Positions 35,091-45,438 of a stretch of 64,000 bases of DNA are shown here, piece by piece. The stretch covers positions 30,928,141-30,992,140 of the forward strand of contig NC_087071.1 in NCBI RefSeq assembly GCF_963678635.1. Direction: 5' to 3'. Each line of letters starts with the position of its first letter. Position 1 is the stretch's first letter. This DNA is from Symsagittifera roscoffensis (taxonomy: Eukaryota > Xenacoelomorpha > Acoela > Convolutidae). The notes beneath the pieces are model-generated. The model was not told where the DNA came from. It did no database searches and worked only from the letters and a program-made list of their open reading frames with translations. Made by a program: the position numbers and the translations under genes.

Positions 35091-36140
35091 TGATGCAGTC
35101 AAATAACGAATCTATCGTGAGAGGTATATCTCCATTTTGGCAGAACCATACTGTAGATCCACCGATTCCCTGGGAAGACTGGATCGATCTTTTTCATTTG
35201 GCTATTATCGCTAAAGAAAACATAGATATCGAAAACTTACTAAATCCTTCGGAAAGACATCATCCTCAACCTCCAACTTTGAAAAATCTGACGGGCAACG
35301 AATCGGAAAACCAAAAAAAAATTGAGAACAAACAGGAATATACAAGAACAAAGACGTTACGACGAGGAGGAAACGGCAACCATTAAAACAGAAACCAATA
35401 AATTTATTGGATGAGAATGGAGGAAGCCGATAAAAAATTACAATCATTCTTGTATCAAGCTCTAGGAAACGAAGGAAAAAAAAACTTCGCACAAAAATCA
35501 CAAAGGTAAAAATCCTTCAATTTTCATTTAAAGAGGTTTGGGAACTCCTAGCAACCGCTTTGGTCAGAAAGACAAATGTAACAATCGAACGACACAAATT
35601 GTTAAATCGAAAACAACGGGACAGAGAATCTCTCGAACAATTTTGGGGAGCCTAGCCGAAATGGCCAAAAAGTGTGACATAGCCGCGGGAGAAGAAGAAT
35701 GGATCAGGGATATCTTCATAAACAGCATGAAAAATTACGACATCAAACGGAAACTCTTAACCGAAACTCTACCTCCACGAGAAGCACTGAACGTAGCACT
35801 CATCATAGGAAAAGGGACTATTAAATCACATGAAACTCACAAATAATTTTAAATCCAATGGATCAACTGTACATAGACCACACAACCATTTTACTGTAAA
35901 AAAAGAACCAACTCTGAATATAGAAAGAAGTAACAACTGTATGAAATGTGGCGGGAAATGACACTTAGCGATTTTCCTGCGAAGGATACTCCTTGTACAT
36001 CCTGTAAATATAAAGGCCAATTTACCAAACTTTGTAAATCTCGTCGCAAAAATGTAAACATTGTAAATACCCAAATTGTAGATAAAACAGATTTTAATCA
36101 GTCGGATCATCCGGATGTAAATAATTCTGTGGCGTCATAA
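35090..36140 (+). pseudogene. gypsy gag with two zinc-knuckle remnants
   Basis: Translation begins MMQSNNESIV at the LTR edge and includes ISPFWQNH and IPWEDWIDLFHLAIIAK, a Trp-rich gag head. The frame breaks after 35386. It resumes at 35538-35846 with EEEWIRDIFINSMKNYDI and KLLTETLPPREALNVAL. The frame 35946-36140, with the codons just before it, gives a CMKCGGK start and TPCTSCKYKGQFTKLCKSRR, two degraded CCHC knuckles in tandem. At least two frameshifts and a stop in the first knuckle disrupt it. The role would be capsid and nucleic-acid binding. Confidence 0.8.
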
Positions 36141-36189
36141 ACGCATGGTCGGAATCTGGACAAAGTGAAAACGACGATTACTCTGTATC

Positions 36190-36400
36190 AATTGTCACTC
36201 TAATTTTCGACGATATTGGAAAAGATCTGAAAAAAAAACTACTGAACATTGGCCTCGGGAAAAAAAATCAAGTAATTTTAAGTATACAAGTGGACTCAGC
36301 TTGCCCGGTTAGCTTTCTCAAGAAGAACGTATTACACAATTTGAAGCTTCGAGATCCTTTATTGAAAACCCATCCGTTTGACAAGGCAACCTAACGAACT
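36190..36400 (+). pseudogene. gypsy aspartic protease remnant
   Basis: A frame reading QVDSACPVSFLKKNVL holds a D-S-A/G-type protease motif, followed by KLRDPLLKTHPF. It comes directly after the knuckles, as in gypsy pol. The text runs from here straight into the late RT motif at 36450, so the RT fingers and most of the palm are absent. Confidence 0.7.
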
Positions 36401-37290
36401 TCAAAGAGTAATGGACTCAACGTTAGATTCTATCCCTTTTACCAACTGCTACTTGGATGATATCTTAATCGCATCCAAAGGAGATTTCTTAGACCACAAA
36501 ATTTTGTGTTGAAAAGTTTATCTACAATAGACGAATATAATTTCGCAGTTACATGGTCAAGGGTTATTTCTTTCAAAAAGAAACTTAATGGTTGGGATTT
36601 AAAATCTCAAACACAGGAATCTCTCCTTTATTTAACAAAACGAAAGCGATCAAGGACTTACCTATTCCAAAAAACCTGAAAGAATTGAGATCATTTTTCG
36701 GATCTATAAATCAGTACCCTAATTTCTTTCCGAACTTAGCTTCCTTAGGAAGCCCACTCAGACCTCTGCTAAATAAGAAATCGATCTTCCAATGGAATTC
36801 AGACCATACAAAAGCATTTGAAAAAATGAAACAAGAAATCATCAATTTCGCGGAAAATACACATTTGGACGTAAAATGTAAGATTAGAGTAAGAACAGAA
36901 GCTTCTCACAATGGGTTGGGGAATTCCCTCGAACAACTCCAGGGGATTATTTGGAAAACGATTTATTTTGCTTCACGGTTTTTAAATCCACGTGAGTCAA
37001 AATTTTCCACTAATGAACTTCAACTGTTAGGAGTTGTCTGGGCCGTTGAAAACTATAAAGATTACCTTTATCGATCAGATTTCGAAGTAATCACAGATCA
37101 TAAAGCATTGCCTTCAGCCCTGTCAACAAACCACTGAAACAAAACGTATCATAGCAGACTAACAAGATGGTTGGTTAAGTTCTAGCTTTTAACTTTACAA
37201 TCAAACACTTCGCAGGAAAAGATATGGGTTTCACTGATTTACTATCAAGAATTCCATCCCGAAAAATTTTAGCGATATCACACTATGATA
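36400..37290 (+). pseudogene. gypsy RT C-terminal part and RNase H
   Basis: NCYLDDILIASKG (36444-36480) is the YxDD active-site box. The 181-codon frame 36592-37137 starts with GFKISNTG and LKELRSFFGSINQY (RT thumb). It continues with FQWNSDHTKAFEKMKQEI and the RNase H core: EASHNGLG (the first Asp of the usual TDAS is Glu), SRFLNPRESKFSTNELQLLG, and VITDHKAL. The end of RNase H, KDMGFTDLLSRIPS, follows in another frame near 37220-37260. Three frames are used, so it is not functional. Confidence 0.88.
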
Positions 37291-37630
37291 AAGAATTTGT
37301 AGTAGCGATTGTTAATAAAATTAATAAATCTATTAATCCGTCGGAGAAACAAAAAAAACCTGCTGGGCCATTGGTTCAAATTTGGAAATTTCCGGTTACG
37401 TAGATTTACGTAATCACCTTATAGCATCAGTATTAAAACTGTTTAACTCAACTTTTCCAATTTTTCCATCCAATCACTATAGAACCGAACTTTGTACTTC
37501 AAATTGCATTCCTGCAGATTATTCCAACACTAATTCTTTATTTTTTTCTATTTCTAATCCCGCATTTTTTATTTCCTAATTCTTAATTGTAGATTAATTA
37601 ATTCCTCTGTAGATCCAAAAATTGTAGATA

Positions 37631-38122
37631 ATGTTCATATGGATAATGAAAAAAATCATAATTAATCCGTCTACCTCCGGTATTTCATTATCTTTAGACT
37701 TACCTTTATTGAAAGATCACGCGAATCTTGTAAATAATTACCTTGAAAGTTTGAAGTTGCTCGAACTTCCCCTGGATTTGATTACTCTTTTTAATGCCAA
37801 GCTTGTAGCTCTCCTAACTGACGCCGACCCTATCTTGAGCTCTATCGTAGAAGCACTTCAAATTAAAGTTGAGACGATTAACGCGAATTCCCCTTACTTC
37901 AAACACTTTACCAGAGATTTATACGAATCCGATGGATTATTGTACATGGACGGCAAACTTGTTATACCGTTTACTCTGATAAATGCAATGATGAAAACTC
38001 TCCTTGAAACCCATCCTGGTCAATTTGGAAAGACGTATTTGGCCAATTACATCTGGTGGCCCCATATTAACAGGCAATTTTTTTTCACCGCAAAAACTGC
38101 TCAGAATGTATATGACAGGTAA
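37631..38122 (+). pseudogene. gypsy integrase N-terminal (HHCC) region
   Basis: The 163-codon frame ends with LLETHPGQFGKTYLANYIWW, the H2C2 zinc-binding block of gypsy integrases. The two Cys (NCSEC, around 38095) are in a different frame, so a frameshift divides the finger. Before it lies a leader with DGLLYMDGKLVIP, typical of the linker between RNase H and integrase. Confidence 0.82.
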
Positions 38123-38157
38123 GAATTTGAAAAAAATAATTCCCATTTCGCAGATCA

Positions 38158-38580
38158 GTGAACTTCCCCCCACTAGAACCAAACGAAGAACTCAATTTAG
38201 ATTTCGCTGGACCTTTAGATTCACATTGGGGGTCAAGCAAATACATTTTACTTTGCATCGATCGATTTTCAAAATTTGTTTCTGCAAAAATTACGTCAAC
38301 TACTTCTTCAAAAACATTTATCGATTTTATTCATGATTATAATTTCTTACATGGTATACCTTTTTCAATTAGAGTTGACCACGCAACTTGCTTCACAAGT
38401 CAAGATTTTAAATTATTATGTGACTCAAACATTTTTAAAATAATAGTTTGTTCAGTAGGAGATCATCGCTTCAACGGATTAGTTGAAAAACTTGTACATA
38501 CTGTACAAATCAAATTGTTAGCTATGGCCCAAGAAACACAAAAATGTACATTACAAAACGCTGTATCAAAAATTATCTGA
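38158..38580 (+). pseudogene. gypsy integrase catalytic core
   Basis: A 140-codon open frame with all three catalytic positions present: LNLDFAGPLD (first Asp), IRVDHATCFTSQDF (second Asp) and VGDHRFNGLVEKLV (Glu). IDRFSKFVSAKI lies between the first two. The frame is intact, although neighbouring parts of pol are broken. Enzyme activity would need the flanking zinc finger, which is split. The GDHR..GLVE wording is shared with the second gypsy relic at 48.2 kb (DDHR). Confidence 0.88.
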
Positions 38581-38589
38581 AAGTTACGA

Positions 38590-40083
38590 TCCTCCTACCA
38601 ATCAAAAATCAAATGCCCTCTTTTGAAGTTCATTTTAACAGAAAACCAACTACAATTTAGAAACAACTGGCTTCTGGTAAACCATCCATTGGAATTTTAG
38701 ACAAGGTGAAATCTATACTATCTAAGGAAATAGCTAAGGATTGGAATGCGACGACAGAGTCGACGATGGGTACAAGGACACCTTGATCCCAAGAAAAACC
38801 ACCCATCAACAGAGAAGGGTTACGACACAGACTATGCCTCAACCTCGAAAACTGCCACTACTAGAGTATCACTTCAGAGTCCGTTTGAAGGTACAACCCT
38901 GCGGAAAACGAATGGGAGCATCAACGGAGACCCATTTCATAGGGAACTAAACAAAAAATCATAAATTCGTCTACTTCGACAGTAGAATTATCTGACGGAA
39001 AAATAATTCGAATATCGGATATTGCTATCCCCAAATCAAAACCGGCTAACATTAGATCTTTTGATGGCAATATTTTTTTCCCTTACTTTCCTAACCCTAA
39101 TGTTGAAGTAGGTCAGAAACGCGAGAATTCAAGACGACAAATCAAACCCCGAAGTCATAACCCAGGACCCGGCATCAGATTGAACAATGATCATCGGACA
39201 ACAAGACAAAGATACGTGTGTCGAAGCCATCTTCAAAATCTACTCGGAGACAACCACCCCGGTCCAAGAAGACAACAACACCTTTAGGTTACTTCGCTTC
39301 TGACGAATTTATGTTTATTCCCTCGGATTATTCGGATACTAGTGACTGGGAATGGATGGCGGGAGGTTTCCCATGTAGAGATGTAGCCAGGGAACGATTA
39401 TTTCTGACTCAGTAAAAACTTCAAACCAGGACGAGAACACTCGTAACATTTACGAATCCAATGAAAACAATAAAGTTCAGATTTTAGAGGACATCACTAA
39501 CCCAGAAGGCGATCAACAAATCCAATGCCCAAAAACCATCATTCTGGCGGAGACAGAATCTACACCGCAGGGTCAAAAGTCATTCAATCCAGCCGAAGCC
39601 TCCATGATCACACAAATACCAGATACGCAAAACAATTCGACCTTTCCGATTGAAGAAGATACTACGACGAACTTCCCTGTTTACGAAATAGAGGATTTAT
39701 CTATTTCTGCAACCAAACCCGCAATTAAATCAGGTAACGTTTCTCTTATTATTCGCCAGTTTAGTAGAAATGTAGGTCCACCAAAGTTCTATGATCAAAG
39801 ATTCTTCATAGATGTTGTAGGTTTACCCCAAGCGACGTCTGGTTTGGCATCAAACCCGATCATTCTAGAAAACTGCGATATCGATAAACGGGACCATATC
39901 AACAGTAAAACTTCTTTGGAAGTCGTGGCGATTGATTCCGAATCCTCCACACCCAATCAAATCTGTTCCTCGTCAACAGACGAATCCCTAAGAATGGCGA
40001 TTGATAACTTCGAAGAAAAATTAGAGCTTGATAGTGAACTTTTTATCATAGAACTAGAAAACGTTTTAAACTATAAATTATGA
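38590..40083 (+). pseudogene. gypsy pol C-terminal extension, frame-shifted
   Basis: Frames 38746-38964 (PKKNHPSTEKGYDTDYAST), 38960-39200 and 39604-40083 (159 codons, acidic, with NVGPPKFYDQRFFIDVV) follow the integrase core and are enriched in codons typical of the element. I recognise no chromodomain or GPY/F motif. This probably is the poorly conserved tail of pol rather than an env gene, since there is no signal peptide or membrane segment. Confidence 0.55.
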
Positions 40084-40241
40084 AACTGTAAATGTTAATG
40101 CTCCGTCAGCTTAATCATTTTAGTTTCAGTACCTTATCCGTGTAGTAAAATAAATTTTTATTCCTCAAAAAGGGGAGAAAGGACGCAGCTAGTTAGTAAC
40201 TAGTTAAATGTACAATTTAAAGTTTTTCCTGCTTAGAGGAA

Positions 40242-40456
40242 TGATGTGATTCTCAGTTTATTTTGCACTTACTGAAACTATTACGTAATCTGCTAACAGG
40301 TCACTTACTCATGACCTTCACTTTTCCATTCTCTCCGGCGGAGAGAATTCTCTCTTCACTTTGTTAATGTTTTAATATTAAACTAATTCACTTTTATTCT
40401 TCTATTCTTTTAATTGTTTAAAGTAGATTTAGCTACAACAAAGTAACATTTTATCA
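40242..40456 (+). repeat. 3' LTR of the gypsy-type element
   Basis: 215 bp, the same ends as the 5' LTRs, with scattered substitutions, for example CACTTTTCC in place of CACTTTGCC. It is followed directly by the target duplication AACCG (40457-40461). Confidence 0.93.
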
Positions 40457-40461
40457 AACCG

Positions 40462-41368
40462 CTCAAAAACTGCTCAAATTCTCAAAGAGAAACAATCAAA
40501 CTGCTCAAGAAACGTTCAAATCCTAGCAAGAAATGTTCAAATCCTAGGCTCAAACTGTTGTTTCAATTATTTGATGTTTTGAGTGTTGTTTGAAAAATTC
40601 ATCCCGAAATTTTTATCCCGGTATATTTGATTAAGGGCCTACAAAACCAGCTCTAAAAGTCTCAACTTCTTAACTAGCACAATACCGAAATATAAGGCAA
40701 ATGACAAACTAAATTTTCTAGGGATCTGAAAATAGTTGTCAAAGTTCATTTTGTCCACTAAAAAGTCAAATTAAAAACCGCTCAACATTTTTGAAAAACA
40801 ACCCAAACAGATCATTCTGAAGAAAGATTTTGAACTTAACTGTCAAACAAACCGAGCAACTCGTGCTCAAATTTGGAAGGAGAAAACCTCGACTATGTCA
40901 ATCTTTGTACACTCACAGGACTTAGATTGCACACCGATTGCCCTGGTGATCTGCAGTAGTCACTGTTAATTCTGGGTAAATATCACGGTACTCTCTACAA
41001 TTTTCATACATTCTAAAGACAACAATCAGAACAAGGACTTGAGTAAAATTTGAGTTATTAAAAATTGTTTATGATGAAATTTTCATTTTGTTTTTGGCTG
41101 ACAGATAAAACTATCTTAATTGGTTGAATACTACTTTCCATTTGTTAACAGTTCAATTGAATGTGAGAAGGTCTCCTAGTTTGTTTTACTTACAGACTTT
41201 TTTCAAGCAAATTCATTCAAGTATTGAGCATTTTGCCAGACTTTTTAAAAGTGGTTGAAGCAATAAAAGTTTATCGAAGTTGGTTTACAAAGTAAATGGT
41301 ATTGATTACGATTCTATGAATTGTTGTTGTTAAAAAATGAATAATGCCTATAGAGTTTTTTATTTTCA
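40462..41368. other. intergenic, no gene seen
   Basis: The first 100 bp contain repeated GCTCAAA and GTTCAAATCCTAG segments. The rest is AT-rich, with no frame and no clear repeat. Confidence 0.5.
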
Positions 41369-42851
41369 AAATGACGAACTATAGGAAAAAAATATATAAA
41401 AAACAGAAACAGAAACCACATCAACGTTTTTCAATTTAGATGAGCTCTATTCTACTTCATTGATCCAACTGTCGAAGAAAGTGACAGAACATTTGTGCTC
41501 AGGGTATTTTTTCCTTAGACAAAAATTTGACTTTTAAATTAGCTATTTTTGTCAAAATATTGCTATATCAGCCGAAAAATATTGTTGTTTTGGACTCAAA
41601 TTTGAGAAAAAAAATTCCTGTGATCCTTTTTTTAGAAGTAAAAGTGGTTAAGGAATTCCAGCTTGGCTATTTTGGATTAATGTCGGCACAATATATTTTG
41701 TGATTTCAACGCATAAGCGGATGTTTAATTCATTTTTAAAATTGTTCCAAGTTGGTTTGAGGCATAGCATTTTGTCATTTTTTCACTTCGAAAAATACTT
41801 CAAAAAAAGTTAGAAGTAAAAATCAAATACTTCCGTAGTGATGCGATTTCTAATTGAGGTTCATTCCTCCTACCTCACTTTTTTCATTAACAAATATCAA
41901 CTACTTGAAAGATTAATTTTTTGCTCTCACAATAAAAACAGTTTAAAATTTCAATATGAACAGATATTTTTCATAGTTCATATAGCTAAATGAAATAACC
42001 GCAATGTTAAGTTTTTGAGCTGGTGTCTTTTCTTGTTATAAGGCTTTAAGCAAAATTTAAGATTAAGAACAAACAACTTAAGACGAAATTTTTGTTCAGA
42101 CAAATTGACTGATAGGTCAAGCAGCACTTTTGACGCATTGTCTAAGCTATTTGTAACTAAATTTTTAATTAATTTTAAATACTTTAAGAAAATGCACCTC
42201 ACAATGTTTTTTCAAAAAACACTATTTTTTTTAAAAAAAGTTACTCTACTGCTTTTATGTGCCTATTTTGTTGAAATAAGTCCGTAGTCAGTGCTTCACT
42301 CCTTCATTTTGCATCAAAATGCCTTAAGGCCCAGTTTCGGCCTTAAGGCCAGGATAAAATTAATGTTCTACATGATTATCACCGCTAAAATAGTAATCAT
42401 ACAAATAACAAGATCGCCCGCAAACTTAAGTCTGCATGAATAGCTGTTTACCCAAATGCGGTTTATCATCCAACGGAAGCCGTATCTTTTAACACATTGG
42501 CGACTTAGGATTTGCATATGTTTCTTAAAAATCTAATCAGTCTTCATATTCCAAAACATTCCTACCCCGAGCAGTCAAAGTTTTCAGAGCTTCGACCTGA
42601 TACGAGCCGTCATGCTAGTTTTTTTTAAAACAAAAAACATATATATATACATATACAAATACAAATACATAAAAGATAGTATGAAAGTAACTTATATACT
42701 ACTTGTTTTTTTGTCTTGTAAATCTCTCTTTTTAGACTTTTTTTGTATCATAATCGAGCTATCGCGTATAGATTCTATTCCGTCAAAGGAAGTATAAAAC
42801 AGCAGATTCTTTTAAATCCAGTTTCAGTCTCAATCTCTCTCTCTCTCTTTT

Positions 42852-42882
<31 letters not shown>

Positions 42883-42898
42883 GTTGTTCTCTCTTCTT
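41369..42898. repeat. 1.53-kb tandem unit, copy 1 (foldback-family relative)
   Basis: It starts CAAAATGACGAACTATAGG and ends in a CT-rich microsatellite. It contains TTTGTGCTCAGGGTATTTTTTC and, near its end, GAGCTTCGACCTGATACGAG (42588-42610), diverged forms of segments in the foldback element at 58.9-60.3 kb in the same order. A perfect hairpin lies at 42321-42349, GCCTTAAGGCC with GGCCTTAAGGC and a 7-nt loop. A 74-codon minus frame is identical in both copies, but identity of the whole unit explains that. Confidence 0.8.
42830..42893. repeat. CT microsatellite
   Basis: (CT)n interrupted by TTTTTTTT. The same tract is at 44333-44398 in the second copy with a different number of units. Confidence 0.95.
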
Positions 42899-44334
42899 CA
42901 AAATGACGAACTATAGGAAAAAAATATATAAAAAACAGAAACAGAAACCACATCAACGTTTTTCAATTTAGATGAGCTCTATTCTACTTCATTGATCCAA
43001 CTGTCGAAGAAAGTGACAGAACATTTGTGCTCAGGGTATTTTTTCCTTAGACAAAAATTTGACTTTTAAATTAGCTATTTTTGTCAAAATATTGCTATAT
43101 CAGCCGAAAAATATTGTTGTTTTGGACTCAAATTTGAGAAAAAAAATTCCTGTGATCCTTTTTTTAGAAGTAAAAGTGGTTAAGGAATTCCAGCTTGGCT
43201 ATTTTGGATTAATGTCGGCACAATATATTTTGTGATTTCAACGCATAAGCGGATGTTTAATTCATTTTTAAAATTGTCCCAAGTTGGTTTGAGGCATAGC
43301 ATTTTGTCATTTTTTCACTTCGAAAAATACTTCAAAAAAAGTTAGAAGTAAAAATCAAATACTTCCGTAGTGATGCGATTTCTAATTGAGGTTCTTTCCT
43401 CCTACCTCACTTTTTTCATTAACAAATATCAACTACTTGAAAGATTAATTTTTTGCTCTCACAATAAAAACAGTTTAAAAATTCAATATGAACAGATATT
43501 TTTCATAGTTCATATAGCTAAATGAAATAACCGCAATGTTAAGTTTTTGAGCTGGTGTCTTTTCTTGTTATAAGGCTTTAAGCAAAATTTAAGATTAAGA
43601 ACAAACAACTTAAGACGAAATTTTTGTTCAGACAAATTGACTGATAGGTCAAGCAGCACTTTTGACGCATTGTCTAAGCTATTTGTAACTAAATTTTTAA
43701 TTAATTTTAAATACTTTAAGAAAATGCACCTCACACTTAAAAAAAAAGTTACTCTACTGCTTTTATGTGCCTATTTTGTTGAAATAAGTCCGTAGTCAGT
43801 GCTTCACTCCTTCATTTTGCATCAAAATGCCTTAAGGCCCAGTTTCGGCCTTAAGGCCAGGATAAAATTAATGTTCTACATGATTATCACCGCTAAAATA
43901 GTAATCATACAAATAACAAGATCGCCCGCAAACTTAAGTCTGCATGAATAGCTGTTTACCCAAATGCGGTTTATCATCCAACGGAAGCCGTATCTTTTAA
44001 CACATTGGCGACTTAGGATTTGCATATGTTTCTTAAAAATCTAATCAGTCTTCATATTCCAAAACATTCCTACCCCGAGCAGTCAAAGTTTTCAGAGCTT
44101 CGACCTGATACGAGCCGTCATGCTAGTTTTTTTTAAAAGAAAAAACATATATATATACATATACAAATACATAAAAGATAGTATGAAAGTAACTTATATA
44201 CTACTTGTTTTTTTGTCTTGTAAATCTCTCTTTTTAGACTTTTTTAAATCATAATCGAGCTATCGCGTATAGATTCTATTCCGTCAAAGGAAGTATAAAA
44301 CAGCAGATTCTTTTAAATCCAGTTTCAGTCTCAA

Positions 44335-44365
<31 letters not shown>

Positions 44366-44407
44366 CTCTCTCTCTCTCTCTCTCTCTCTGTTGTTCTCTC
44401 TTCTTGG
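42899..44407. repeat. 1.5-kb tandem unit, copy 2
   Basis: It is collinear with copy 1, starting again with CAAAATGACGAACTATAGG at 42900. By eye it is about 98% identical. Differences include a deletion where copy 1 has CAATGTTTTTTCAAAAAACA (42201 on) and a shorter ACAAATACAAATAC tract. Tandem placement and near identity point to recent unequal exchange, possibly at the CT tract. Confidence 0.92.
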
Positions 44408-45430
44408 TATGCTTCTTGCAGTTGTCTTCTTGTCATGTTCTTCTCTTTATAGTGAGATTTTTCAGACCGATATATGGTCTGTGACAGATATGCAGCCTGA
44501 TGACAATTTTTTTTACATATCGCTAAACTGATCATGTTTCGAGATGAAAAAAATGCAAAGCGAATTTTGGTCTACGCCAACGGCATCTTTTCCTTAAAGA
44601 GGTAAATCTTTAATGCTTAGCTATTTTTTGACTTACTGGATTAGAAACTTGAACTGATTAAAGAACAAGGCATAGACAACCCTTTAACTGAGTTTCTTTT
44701 ACTTACGAGCTGATCAAAGTGGCCAATCATCATTACTGGTTCTCTGTTGACACTGTTTGAAGAAGCAAAACGCAGACCTAAAATATTGTTTAGAACGAGT
44801 GAAAGCTAAAACTTTGATCATACTTCTGCAGTATATCAGAATAAAATCAATTATAAATTACAGAGTTTCTCTAACTTCTCTTCATTTGGTTTTATCTAAA
44901 GAGTAATGCATAATTATTTGCTTTGCATAATCCATTTTTCTGCTACAAAATAGCCATCTGAGACCAAAAATAACCCAAACAAAAAATTGTCCTGGATTTC
45001 AGATACAATTCCTTAAAATTGTTAAAATTTTGTCGGGACGATCAAAAAAATTTGAGCATATAAAACCAATTTCGTTTAGGAACTTTATATAGAGTGTGTT
45101 TCAGTATTTTATGTTTTCCTCTCAAAATCAGGTACCACAAACGCAAAAAACCAGAAACCACAGGCACCGCAAGCATCCTTGGACTAGTTTGAAGGATATT
45201 TTATGTCAAAATCCTTTTTACATGATTCGAATAACATTAAAAAGTTTTTCAAAAAATTCCATTTCATAGAAAAAATGGTTTGAAAATTTTAGCTTTTCGT
45301 CTTATTTTGATCAAATAAAGTGATGCTCATTTGACAAATTAGTTTTTTAGGCTACAAAAAAACTAAAAAATTAAATGTCTAAAACGAAACTACTTCTAAA
45401 AATTTCAATTGGCCTTTTCGAAAAAATAGA
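44408..45430. other. intergenic, no gene seen
   Basis: No frame, no recognisable repeat; A and T runs predominate. Confidence 0.5.
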
Positions 45431-45438
45431 GAAAAATT

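Larger units (their letters stand above)
33837..35290. repeat. 727-bp tandem duplication of the LTR element's left end and flank
   Basis: AACTTCACTGGCGGAATTGG begins at 33837 and again at 34564. Each copy contains about 312 bp of flank, a 215-bp LTR and the first 200 bp of gag, ending at GAAAAATCTG (34563 and 35290). Only a handful of substitutions separate the copies. Gag continues in frame only after the second copy, so the first is the extra one. Confidence 0.93.
34876..40456 (+). mobile_element. Ty3/gypsy-type LTR retrotransposon, 5.6 kb, defective
   Basis: It is bounded by 215-bp LTRs and flanked by AACCG before the 5' LTR and at 40457-40461 after the 3' LTR, a 5-bp target duplication. 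The internal order is gag, zinc knuckles, protease, RT remnant, RNase H, integrase, then a C-terminal region, the Ty3/gypsy order. Frameshifts and stops occur in most parts, and the central RT region is missing. The LTRs are still very similar, so the insertion is not very old. AAAAAGGGGAGAAAGGA (40168-40184) looks like a polypurine tract but lies about 60 bp from the 3' LTR. GCTTAGAGGAA abuts the LTR. Confidence 0.92.

Noticed and set aside
39604-40083. Possible env gene of the gypsy element
   Set aside because: No signal peptide, cleavage site or membrane segment; better explained as the end of pol.
41978-43734. Identical 74-codon minus-strand frames in two places
   Set aside because: The whole 1.5-kb unit is duplicated at about 98% identity, so identity of the frame gives no evidence of coding.
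44284-44535. 83-codon minus frame with Arg/Glu repeats
   Set aside because: Encoded by the (CT)n microsatellite.
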